Under the pieces are notes generated by a model that saw only the letters and a list, made by a program, of their open reading frames with translations, was not told the DNA's origin and ran no database searches. Shown here piece by piece: positions 1-12,158 of a stretch of 64,000 nucleotides of DNA. Position 1 is the first letter of the stretch; each line of letters begins with the position of its first letter. The translations under genes were made by a program, and so were the position numbers. Source of the DNA: Myoxocephalus aenaeus. Its lineage: Eukaryota; Chordata; Actinopteri; Perciformes; Cottidae. Where the stretch lies: positions 3,693,501 through 3,757,500 of the forward strand of contig JBAMJR010000003.1 of the NCBI GenBank assembly GCA_038501785.1. Reading direction: 5' to 3'.

Positions 1-1662
1 AATCATTATTACAATGCGCCTGTCTGTCATCCAAAAAACGGAGGAATTCAACAATAACTGCTAAATGAGCACTTATTTTTGACAAAAGGATGGAATGTTC
101 TGTTTTGTAACTATTCAAGCAAAAAAAGTGCAATATTGTGTTACGTCAAATTAATTGATATTCATAATGAACTGTTTAAATTGTATTCATCCACCGTGTG
201 AATAGACATGTTTCCCGATGACACGATGTGCTCGACTCGTAAAACGCGCCATTGAGGAAAAAGGAAAAGACGGAATTTGGGGAAAAAGAACAACAGGTGT
301 GCACCAGTGTGGGCGCGTTTATTTGTGCTTTAGAGCGTAACCTCGAAAAACGACCAGAAAATAACGTTTTATTTCTCTGATTCACAAGTTTTAATGCGGA
401 GTAAACAACAAATCCTTGTATTGAAACAGTCATGCTGCTGAGCAGAGAGCAATACAATGCATGTAAATTGTAAAACAGTTCCAACAAAACGGACCTAAAG
501 TCGGCAAATGTTTCCTTGGTTGCCGGTTTTACTTTAATGTGTCGGTCTGTATGGGCCTCCGTATTCTTTATGCTTATTCTCATTGTGTTCCAGTGGGTTG
601 TAAAAAAACAACTCACTGCTCAGATATGACTAGAGGAAACCGATCCATACAGGGGAGAAGATTTAATTATATTAACTCCATAGATGGAGCATGTAACACT
701 CTCTCTCTCTCTCTCTCTCTCCAGCATACTGTACTGTGGCGAGGGTTTCAGGGCGCTGCGATGGGGTGAAAGCAAGGATAAGTAACTGTTGTACTATATT
801 TAAAAGGGTTGCGCGGACGGAGGTGGTGGGAGTCGTCTCGCTGTGTGATGCGCCCCGTTTTTTCCTGCTCGAGGAACTCGCTAGAGGCGGATCTCTCGTC
901 TGAGCGGAGGGGCGGCGGTGGTTGTGGAGGCGGTGGCTGCAGCGCGGGGCGGACGCTGACGCAGCGCATTCGGACTGCTCCTGGGTCTGGGGAGTGTGTT
1001 CACACACACACACAGACTCAGCGTCTGATTAGCTGAAGTAATCGTGGATGTGACATTGCCCACATCCCTGTGTTTCCTCTACATCTTGACAGCTGACCAG
1101 CTGCTGCTCCTTACCCAGCCGCCTCACTAATTCTGCATTGATTCATTTAGCCTGCCGGATGAAGAAACAGCCCTTACCCCCCCAGTCAGTTACCGCTGTG
1201 TGTACTCGAGCTATTGTTCTTGCGTGACGAGGTACAGTGTGTGTGTGTGTGTGTGACTGGATATATATGTGTTCTGGTGGCATTTCCAGTTCGCCCTCCT
1301 GCAGCAGGAGATCTCTGCATTAGCGCAGCGCACCCTCTCCACTCTCTCTCCCCTCCCCCTTTCCTCCTCATGCTCTCTCTCTCCCCTCTCTCTCTCCTGC
1401 CCCTCCTCTCCATGTGCAGACAAGGCGGTGGGCTATGTGTGTATATGTGTGTGTGCGTGTGTGTGTGTGTGTGCGTGCGCAGGATTGGATGGGGATGCTG
1501 TGTGCCGGAGCCGAGAGGCTGCAAGGTGACTGAAGGGAATGGAGAGGGATACGGAGCTCTGACGACAGCGACGATGCAGCGCCCTCTTCCCGAGCGCCGT
1601 CTCCTCCTCGCATCCCTCCGTCTCTCACTCTGCCCTCTCCCACTCTCTCCTTCTCCCTCCAG
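1..1662. other. lrrc49 intron/upstream flank, no exon recognised
   Basis: This stretch precedes the first exon I can support. I found no leucine-rich-repeat coding segment between splice sites here, so the 5' exons of lrrc49 (roughly 200 residues, judged from the remembered human length of about 686) should lie before the window. It contains a (CT)n run near 700-721, a GC-rich block at about 810-1010, short (GT)n tracts near 1239-1254 and 1437-1472, and a very long pyrimidine-rich stretch (about 1340-1430 and 1600-1660) leading into the exon acceptor. Confidence 0.6.
795..1010 (+). promoter_or_regulatory. TATA-like element followed by GC-rich, CpG-rich block
   Basis: A TATATTTAAAAG sequence at 795-806 is followed directly by about 200 bases that are GC-rich and CpG-rich, in otherwise AT-rich DNA. 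This resembles a promoter with a GC-rich first exon, but no open frame in it joins in phase to a recognised exon. It could be an internal lrrc49 promoter or a chance composition island. Confidence 0.2.
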
Positions 1663-1724
1663 ACCGAGGTGCACCGCCTGCCCCGCTTGCAGCGCCTCTT
1701 TCTCAGCTGCAACAGCATCGGCAG
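1663..1724 (+). CDS. lrrc49: lrrc49 exon a (last leucine-rich repeat)
   Basis: The acceptor CCCTCCAG and donor GGCAG/GTGAGT bound 62 nt that read TEVHRLPRLQRLFLSCNSIG, a typical LxxLxxLxLxxN leucine-rich repeat. The exon enters in phase 0 and ends two bases into a codon. That codon is completed as Ser by the first base of the exon at 3767. Confidence 0.85.
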
Positions 1725-4700
1725 GTGAGTGTTCTTGCTGCTGCTTTACTCCCCCCTTCCTCCCCCACGGGGGGGGGGGGGGCAGGGACGGGGATGGTGG
1801 CCGGACAGTTTCGCGTCCGTCCCTCCTACTCCCATCTCCCGGCTCTTGGCAGGGCCCGGACCAGCAAGCCGCAGGCCGAACACACAGCGGGTAGTTACTG
1901 TAACCTAGAAAACATAACCGAGACGTCTTCCTTTTGTCAGTAATGAGCTGTTATCTAAGGAGAAAGGGTGTGCCAGTACTTTAAAGTTATTCAGGCAGCG
2001 GTGGAGCAGGCGAAGAGAGGGCCGGCAGGAGGAATGAGGAGTGTCTTTTGATGCTTGGTGCAAAACGCAGCCGGCTTTACACACTTTTACCAATATCTGT
2101 GGGCCGTTTCTTTTTTAATCTTCTCAGTCTTGTCTCCCTGTCTGAACCCAGCAGGAAAGATGTCACAGAGTTCACTTGTTAAAGCTAGCATAGCCCTCTC
2201 CCACTGGATCCGGCTGCTTTTAAGGAGGGGCCTGCGTGCTCATGTTCATGAGCCTCCGTGACCATCGTCACCTTGTGCCATGATGGATCTGACCCGACGG
2301 CTCCTCACGGTGTCTGACACGGGGCTTCAGAGGGGGAGTCATGATGAAGAGTAGGCAGCGAATAAATAATAGTTAATATCCGTGAACTCTTTTGCCACAT
2401 GATAGAGTGACACTGTAAGTAAAGCGTCAATTCCATAATATGTACTTTTTTCTTTTTTTTTACACATTTGTTTCTTCTTCTTCATAATACCATAATGGCC
2501 TTTTGGTAAAGGGCATTTCAATCCATACTCTTTTTTTTTTTTTGCTCACCGTGGCGTTGTGGAAACCGTGTGTGTTTGAGAGACACACTGATAGGAGAAC
2601 AGCTGTGCTCTGTTGCTAGGTAGAGGGACAGAACACAGATGTCTCCTTGGTGCAGTAAGTAGAGGTTGTTGGAGCCTCTTGAATGTTTGCAATTGTTATT
2701 TCACGTATTACCATCTTGCATAAATGAAATTCCTGCCTGAATTATGATAATGTACTTTATTTTTCCCCTTGGGGAACTTCATTTTTTTTTTTTTTAAGTC
2801 AGCCACCTGGTGAAGCGGTGTATCAGGCTGAAATAATAATGAGAAGTCGGTAATGAAAAGCGGGTGCAGTCGTTGTCGTTCAACCACAAATACTTCTGAT
2901 ATTCCTATTTGACCGTTGATTGCAACATAGGGACAGGTGCATGCAGACTTTTCACAACCAATCATCATCATCACACCTCCGATACCTAAGGGGGGCGCTG
3001 GCCGCTGTGATTATAAATGCAACAATTATGCAAAATGCACGAGTCGAGCACCGTCAGGATCCCTCAAGTTGCCACTCCATTATTGCGAGAATATACACGT
3101 CTTCATTATAAGTTATATGTACTGACCCAACGTATTGTACATGCATGGGAGTTAATGAATAATGTGTAATAGACTGATATTAGTATATGTTCCAGTGTGG
3201 ACGAGAGGCCAGCCCCAAATGTGTGCGTTGCATTTGTCAGAGCTGTCCGACCCTCTTTTGCATCCAAAGGAACCCGGCTAGTATCAGGCACAGTGAAATG
3301 TAGTAAGTGTTTCCAGGCAAATGATTCATCAAGGTCATTATCATAAATTAGTGATGATGGAATCTCCGCCGCTTTGCTGGGCTCGACTGGGGTTTTTTCA
3401 CGGCTTTTCCACAGGTCAATATCAACAGCGTGGCGGATGTTTCTCTCTTTTCATTAGCTTCCCCGAGTAAAGTCGAGCCGCCAGTGTGCCTGCTGAATTA
3501 CCAGCCTTTCACGTCTTGTTTTTAGCTTGGCTCCATTCTGTCAATGCAGATTTAAAGGTTCGAGAATCAAAGAATCCAAAAATAGGTTTTCTGGTAAAGT
3601 TGGATGACTCGGGCCTTCCCCAAAACGTAGCGAGGTCACTGTGTCCTCCGTATGGCTGCAAAGCAATTGCGCCTTGTTTTTAGTTTTAGAAAACATTCGT
3701 TATGTGTGCCCGACTTTGACTCTCAAGCTCGTTCAAAGAAGTTTCTTTTTCTCCTTTTGTGTCTAGTTTGGATCAGCTAGCCTGCCTCGGAGAGTCGCGC
3801 TCCCTTTCCGAGCTCACCCTGGATGGGAATCCTGTAGCCCTGGAGACATGGTACAAGCAGGCCGTCCTGCGCTGTGTGCTTCATCTGAAACAGCTGGACA
3901 TGAAGCGCATCACGGTAAGGCTGACATGTTGAAGTGTGTGTGTGTGTGTGTGTGTTTACCAGAGGGAAAACTGGCCCCTGGCCAAATGGCTGTGGCTGTA
4001 AATTTGGTTTATTGTCCCTTTTAGAAAAATATATATATTTTTCTTTCTACACATTGTTTCTGACATGTGACAGTACTTTTTATCATGCAGTTTTATAGTT
4101 TTTTTTTCTTTATTATTAAACATTTTAGACAGCCAAGAGGATGTAGAGTTATGACACACTTCAAGCTATAAAGCCCTCACAACTCGCGGTTCATCAGACG
4201 GTCATGTTCGGCTCATGGCCTTAACCTTTCTGTCGTTCCTGAATGCACTGCACATGCTGAGTCTTGACATAAAGGTTATTATGATTTTACTGTTCAAAAC
4301 AAACTTACGGTGAACCCTTCATAGGCAGTCTCCTCTCCACTGTCTATGGGGCCGTCGCCACGCTCCTGTACACACTCATTAGTCTTTGTTTTCCGACATT
4401 TGTGTAGCAATTATAATTTCCCCCGGTTGACTTTTAGAGTCAAACCTGCATCGGCAACTAAACTATTACTTTAGGCTAAGCGTTTACAACACGCGCTACG
4501 TATCCCGTTAAACAAACAAAGCAATGATTATCCTCAAGCATAAACATGAAGTCATTGTATTTATTTAGCATGCCAGCAAAGTGCTACAGGGAAATATCCG
4601 CATGCTTTTTAGAGGCTGTCAAGCAGGGAGCACCCAGGTCTCAGCTTGCACTTTAAAAGAATCTGTAAGTACCACACACCTTGCCCTCAGAACATATTGC

Positions 4701-7252
4701 TGATGCATTGGAAAAAGAAAAGAAAAAACTCAACAATTCGTCGACAATTCAACAATTTTCATGTTTTTACTTGAATTTGAAGGTACACGTGCTCCTTGAC
4801 AGGTTTAGCAGGTTTCACGATCTCCAGGGCTTCTCGAACCCCTTCAACAAACTCCTGTCTGTAGCTGTCAAATCCTGAAAACAGGGATGGTGTTTAATTT
4901 CCAGGGTGATGCAAAGTTTGGAATATTTGACATCAACAAAGTCAGCCTGGGACTTCAGTTTCCATCTTTTCAAACTGTGTCATGATATTGCTGGGGGCAG
5001 ACTTGGTTCTAGTCACTAAAGATCTATATTTTCCCCTCTAACCGTTTTGCAAAAAACTTGCACCGAGAGCACTATGATGATCTGAGATAAAAATACATGC
5101 CTGACTGCTGGCAAAGTGGCTATTATTTATGAATGGAATGAGAGTTAATATGGCAAATGAGCAGACTACTTTTGAGCTTTGGGTAAAAATTAATAAATGC
5201 GGTTTCTCTCTGTTTCCACCGAGTAAATATGAGCTCAGTTGTCTTATAGTCATTATATTGTATTGACTGATAAAACATAGAATCCCAATCAGATTTATAT
5301 TTACCTGCAAATGCATTAAATATAGAAAATAGAGCCAAAGTGACAAATAGAGATTCAATTATTTGTTTAATTATTATTAAATTGAATGGAAATATAGTAG
5401 TAGACTGAGGGCTTTACAGTCAAATAATCACCTTATAGACTACGTGTAGGCTGCACAAACAAAGACATTTTGCTGAATAAAATAGCACCTTAGTGTAAAG
5501 TAGTGACACGCGCATCTTAATCTGCCTCCACCAGCTGACACCAGTGTCTGCGCTCCAGTGAGGCTCGCGTTTTGCCACCATTGATCCGACTGAAGCGTCG
5601 TCTCCGCTTGCTCATCACAGACTGATGAATATCCCCCTGCTCTCGGCTGGCGCACTCAGATTGTGTTGGCAGCGTTGCATTGTGGGAGTTTTGGCCAAAC
5701 AGCTGGGACCGGTTTGATCCGAGACTGAAAATCAGACAGATAATCCCGTGATGTAGCCGGCTGGTGTGACGGTCTCTCCCGTCCTCCTCCACCCCCTGCC
5801 GTAGAGGACAAGTCTTTTCCTGGTGCCGTCTTTTGTGGTCCCCCCCTCACCCTCACCCCTTCTCTCCTGAATAATTCAGACTTCATGAATGGAGCAGCGA
5901 CACTCTGATTGCGCAAGCTATCTTTTTCAGGACGAGGATCGGCGCATGGCTGGCGTACAGGCTCGAAAAGAGGAGGAGAAGAAGAGGGAGAGCCACAAGC
6001 AGACCATTCATAAGGTACCGGTCTGATCCGATTCGCTCCTGTTGCCTCCGTCTGCCTGATTTAGAGTTGGAACATGTAGAGAATACACGTATATTTACAG
6101 GTGTCCTCTGAACCAATGCCCGTTTTCTATATGCTGGGTTTTATGGTGGTTAGTTATTCTCGGTAGAAAGAAGATAACTAGTATAACAAAGTATTGGATG
6201 GAGCTACATACTGTGGCATTTCCAGAACTACTGATGAGATGTGAAGAATGATGAGATGTGAAGAATGTTACACTGTATATACTGAAGTTTGAATACTGTA
6301 TTATTTAGCTTCAGGCCGTTATATTGTTGGGATCCAGGTTAAAGTCAGGATTAAGTGTGTATTTGGACAATAACTTTGGCCTCTTAATGGTTCTTCTTAC
6401 TCATCAAGACATATTCAATGAGAAAGCTCTAAACTGTTTAAGTCATGCTCAGGATTTGTTGTTTTTACTTTTCCCGCTCTTCTTATGTGTCTTCTACCGT
6501 ATGTGTCTTTTGATCGTTAAATACACTTTTTAGATGCTGACATGGACTCTCATCTTTTCAGCCGTGTTCACAACCTCAGTATTACACAATCAAAGTACCC
6601 TTTGGGAACATTGTTAGGAAAAGGGAGAGCACTGTCCACAGTGGTACTGTATCTGCAAATGGGTCTTGCACGGGCATCTGTTTTGCAGTAAACTGTCGTT
6701 TTGTGTGTGTGTGCAAAAGTACACACGGATGATGCGTCTGCCCCGCAGTGGTGTCTTTCGCTGAGAGACGGTCTCCGTGCGGAACGCATTGTCTCTCAGT
6801 AACCTAACTCCTGTTAATCCCTGGTGTTGAGAAAATGTTACACTGAACGCCGCAGCCAAGAGTTCGCAAGGGTGAAGGATGCGTCGTGAGTGATACTGAC
6901 TCACCCGTGCGTCGGGGAGCGGCACATTCCGTAACCGAGCGTATCGAAACTAGAGCTCGGCCCGGAGAGAACAATTGAAAGACCGCAAAAGAGCAGAAAT
7001 AATCTCTCTTCCAGGGTGGGGATGTCACTTTTATTGTTGCAACTGCAGTTAAATGTAAATGCTGCGGTAACGAGAGCGTAAAAATTGGAGCAACACATGC
7101 ATATACAATTTCATATCTTACATTAATGAGGGGGTGATATCAGCCAGTAATGCCAGTAAGCAGTTTTTAACATACCTCAGAGACGAGCAAGGCAGGAGGT
7201 ACACGTTCGCCTGTGATTATGTTAAGTTAATGGAGTGGTACCATTAGCTGCG

Positions 7253-7288
<36 letters not shown>

Positions 7289-10200
7289 CGTCCATCAAGG
7301 AGAAGCGGCGTCTGGCGATCCGTAATGCAGCGCAGCAGTGGGAGGGCGTCAGGGCCTGCCTGGAGCCGCCGCCAACAAACGGCGCTAAAGAAGAAGTCAG
7401 TCCGGAGAACAGCCCCACCCACAGCCCCGCCCAGACCAATGGCCTCGCACAGGAGCCCTCTCCGGATGAACCCAGGTACGCACCCGCATCAGCAGACCCT
7501 TGAGGCACCTTTCTAGAACTGAAAGAGGGACGATTCCCACTGACTGGTAAGGTACCAGTGCACTATGACTGGTTAGGCTGTACATAATGTAGCTCACATG
7601 AGAACATAAAACCATGAGGAATGAGTGAACGCTGGGTTTACCAGGAGGTTTGACTTGATATCGGATGTCGGGCATGGCTTATCTGTTGAAGTGGAGCCGT
7701 TTTAAGATACAACTCGAGCACTTCAGATCTGTTGGCAGACGCATCTGGGCCACCCTGATCATTTCAAACCAGTTTTATGTTTGCAAAAACCCTCGACACA
7801 ATAGACAATGAGAATGTGATCCAGCTGATTTAATTATTTATTTTTTTAAAGAAGAAAAATAAAATCACTATTATGAGCATGCCTTTACATGCTTGCTTCC
7901 AATTTATCTAAGAGGGTTCTTTAAAGAATAGTTTGCTCTGTTTCTGAGGCTTTTTTTTCATTTTTTATTTGATCAGACGGGTAAGCCCGGGTTCAGGACC
8001 AGAGCGGCCGTCAGCGGGAACGGAGAACAGACTCCGCACCAACAGCCGTCCAAACAGCCCGCGAGATCCCAAGTAAGACAAACATTTCTGAGTGTGTACA
8101 CTGTAGACTGTATGAAATGTGGACTCTGTGTCTCCGCGTCGTCACCCATTTGGTTTCCGAAGAGTCGTTGTGGAGCTCAAAGCTGGTGGCTCTGGCCGTC
8201 ACCAACTTCCTTCTAATCCATATATGGGCAAGGAGTTGGATCATCGGTGGAGCTGAGGCGGGTCCCGGTGACGCAGACAGAGCAGACAGCTAGTAGCTAG
8301 CGACCTGAGACGGCACCCACCTGTCACTCAAAGCGACCGCACCCTCAATTATGCCTAACTTTAAGTATTAATAAGATTTTAAATGGGTGAGTTATATGAA
8401 AATGAACAGGGAATTTAGCTACAAAGACCAAAACCGTCTGTTTCAGTACCAGGTATTGGCATTAGCATTTAAACATTGGGGTCTGTTGGGATTGACAAGC
8501 TTTTGGAGACCGCCTCAAATTGCCATTTATTTGAGGAACTCAAAGTGACGGAGATTGCCGCTTGGTGTAGACCCGCCCTGAAGAAATATATTTCAAGAAA
8601 ACCCACAATAACCCTAACCTGCCCGGGTTCTAAAATAATCTTCGCTGTATGGGACACAAACTGATCTTTTCTGATGGGATCTAGATGTATTGTAAATAAA
8701 AGGATCACAAAAAAAACAACACATCTTACCGTGTGGCATCCGGCCCTGCAGAACGTTCTGGTTCTATTTGCCAACGGTTTGATATATCGGCCGTTGTAAC
8801 GCCTCTTTTGCGTGTCAGCAGAATAGAAGTTCACTTCATGCAATGGTACATGAAATACCACTGACATTACATCGTTGGTTGGCTGCTCCTGCATACCTGT
8901 CCTCCTTGTCATTGACATTTCTAGGGTTGCAACAACGAATCGATAAAATCGATAAAAATCGATTATCAAAAGTGTTGGCAACGAATTTCATTATCGATTC
9001 GTTGTGTCGCGCGATTATTATGCCGGGCAATAAGTCGCGGAGAAGAAAAAAAAGAGCGGAGCAGAGCAACTGGCCGGCAGCGTTTCTGAGATTGGAGTGA
9101 GACACTGAGAAACGCTTAGAAATAGAAGATCTTTGACGTCTCGAGTCTTGGCCAATCAGTGTTAAGATGTCTCCAGCGTCTCATTTCCCTCAAACTTGTT
9201 TTAATGGAAGCTAGTCAGCTTGCTATCACGTTAGCTAACGTGTTTGGGTTGTGTATTGTCGTTAAAGTTACTTTATGTTCCGTTACAGTTCAGTCTTGCT
9301 TGTAAAAAAACGTAACGTGATGAAACATGCCGTCACCCCCCGGTCTGGTTCAGTTCACCAGTCACCCGTTAACGTTAAACCGGAACACCGGCGGATCTGG
9401 CTGCAGGTTTGTTTTTTTTGTTTTTTTTTTAAACTCAAAGTAGAATGAATCAAATCACGTAGTTGGGCGTCGTGGTCATAAGAGGCCCAGATATTGATGA
9501 GATGATGTGAATGAAAGAGTTTAAGGCAGGTACAGGTGAAAACAGACGTGAGAGGAGCAGTACAGCTTCCCTCTGTCCAGTGTTTCATACATATTGATAA
9601 AGCAGGTCATGCTAAATGCAGCCTCTGCTCCAAGGAGATTAATTACAGTAAAAAGGGCTCACATTTGAGCTAACACAAAAAACATACACATGTGTATGTT
9701 TTTAGTGTTAGTCCATTTGTATTAATCTTTTTTAATCAACAGCTCAGGGATGTTCAAGGAGCAACCTGTTTGTGCTTTCTGAAGAGGTTTTGCACTGTCA
9801 CTTCTGTTTTTGAATAAAGGGTTGGAATTTTTTTTATTTTTTTTATCCGATTCATCGATTAATCGAAAAAATAATCAACCGATTAATCGATTATTAAAAT
9901 AATCGTTAGTTGCAGCCCTAGACATTTCCCATGCAGTGTTTCTCTTTTTTTCTTCTTTACTTGTGGGTTGGCAGAAAAGCCTTATTAGAACACGTAATAG
10001 TTTCGATCCCTGCAACAGCTGGTGTATCAGACCCCTCTTGAAATAGTCTCGAGCGACAAAGTGACCCCTTGCCTTGCTCGCGGTGTGTGGGTCTGTGCTC
10101 TGTGAGCTCTCCGGTATAATCAGTAGCAGTAGTTTTCTTCTTCCACAGTTTTTAACGTGACGCTGGAGTTGCTATAAATCAGCAGCCTCTGCTGAGTTTA

Positions 10201-12068
10201 ATGTGAGCACCGGGCTCTGATATACTCTCCTGCACGGCCTGTGATCCAGGTTCTGGATGAGTTATGAGAGGGGAGGACTGGGATGAAAGTGGGGGCTGCG
10301 TCAAAGAACTGTTATTACATGTTTCAAAGACGGCTTTTCCTTCCTGCACCAGGATATGAAAGTGACCTTTACAGGCTCTATTGTAACTTATAACCACAGA
10401 AAGAAAGGGCCTTTTGCAGACCCTGGCACCACCACGTTACCTGAAAGAGAAGCAAGATCTGTTACTAAAAGGCCAGGTGGTAAAATCCTAAAAGTCCCTG
10501 TGAATGTGTGCAGTTGGTGGGAAATGGACGCCTACCCATTTTAGCCCAGGCCAAGTACTAGATGCCGGTGAAAAAATGACATCATCCTCCCCAAGGTGGA
10601 GCACACAGGGGTGCAGATGATGGATGGACTCGTCTCATTTTTTTGAGGCCTGTGAGTCACGGATCTGGTCCATGGGGGTGTGAATTCCCAGGAATCCCCA
10701 ACAGAGGGAGGCGGTTTATTCTTTTGCACACTGAAGAAACGGCGTCATCCGTAATCCGGCTGCTCCCAGAATCTCAACGGACTCTCGGTTTCCCGTTTAG
10801 ACCCGGCCCATCTGGATCTGCTCAGTGACAGGCTGGAGAGCAGGGCCTCTGGGTGCATGTGTGTGTTTTGTCAAACTGGAGACTGTCCTCTGCTTCGTGA
10901 ACTCCAAGCCGGCTGCTGAGAACTATCGTCTCGATTAGAGTCGGAACAATGCATGTGGTTATTCTCAAGTTTCTGAGAAATCGGGAAATCTTAGCATAAG
11001 GTGTTTAGTTAAATTTGTAAAAATTCAGATACAAACTGTCAATTGCAAAAGCACACAGGGGCTCTGTTACTGTGTATTCTTATCGTTCATTCAGGATTTC
11101 AAAAATAATTTTACTCTCCATAACTTCCACATTGACAATGGTTGCGTTATTGGAAGTGAAGCTGTTGAAACGCTCCAGTGTTGTTTGTCGTGATGGTGAA
11201 CGAAATGTTCTGAAATCAGCTCACGGCGCCTCAGAATGTAGTTAAACGTGATGACAAAGAGAAAGGAAAAAAAAAAAGATGATGATACGATGTCACCCAG
11301 GGCCGGCTCTATCCCTTTGGTTGCCCTAGGCGAGATTGAGTTTTGCGCCCCCCCCCACACACACACACACAGACACACAATACTTTACATCACTGAAGAA
11401 ACATATATTAACTTAACTGCTTTACTTTGCATAGCAGTTTTTCACCCACTTATAATTCTACTATTCTACATTGCAGTTCAACAATAAATGGTGCATGGAC
11501 AACAAACACCAGAATAGTTTCAGAACATTTTCTTTTTTATTATTTTAAATAATTTATTACACACTCAAAGTTAGGATTAAATTAACTCCATAAACTGTGC
11601 AAAACACTCTTTTTTGTTCAAATATGTTTATTGAACAAACCTATACTTGACTGTCTTTTTTCGTTTTCGTCCCTGTGCTTTTGCAAATGTCATGGACCAG
11701 TCAAAGTGGTCGCGCAATAGATTTTTCAGATCGCGCACATTTTTCAGACCGCACAAACGATTTATTTTTTTGGAGTGAGTCATCTTTGCAATAGAACATC
11801 TTTGATGTGACGTGTCTTGGTCCCTGCTCGCGGGAGCCAGCGCCCGTGGTCGCGAATTGCTCACAGTGCTGAAATGTGCGCTGTGAGGGCGCCCCCAACC
11901 CATTTGTCGCCCTAGGCAGTCGCCTAGTTCGCCTATAGCAATCGCCGGCCCTGATGTCACCTCTAAGTTATGGGACAATAGCTTGAGTGTGTTCGTTGTG
12001 AGCAATTTAACATGGAGATGGGATTAGGGGCGTACGACAGCGAAATATTTATTACTCAGATATCCAAT

Positions 12069-12158
<90 letters not shown>

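Noticed and set aside
1214..1894. A 226-codon + strand open frame around the first lrrc49 exon
   Set aside because: It runs through simple CT/GT repeats and reads the exon in the wrong frame. The exon at 1663-1724 in the other frame gives a proper leucine-rich repeat with splice sites.
7247..7299. Use of the AG at 7245-7246 as acceptor for lrrc49 exon d
   Set aside because: It would add 53 nt of GT repeat and shift the frame away from the conserved EKRRLAIRN sequence.
8469..8981. A 170-codon - strand open frame
   Set aside because: It crosses from a teleost interspersed repeat into the left end of the hAT element, so it cannot be one gene.
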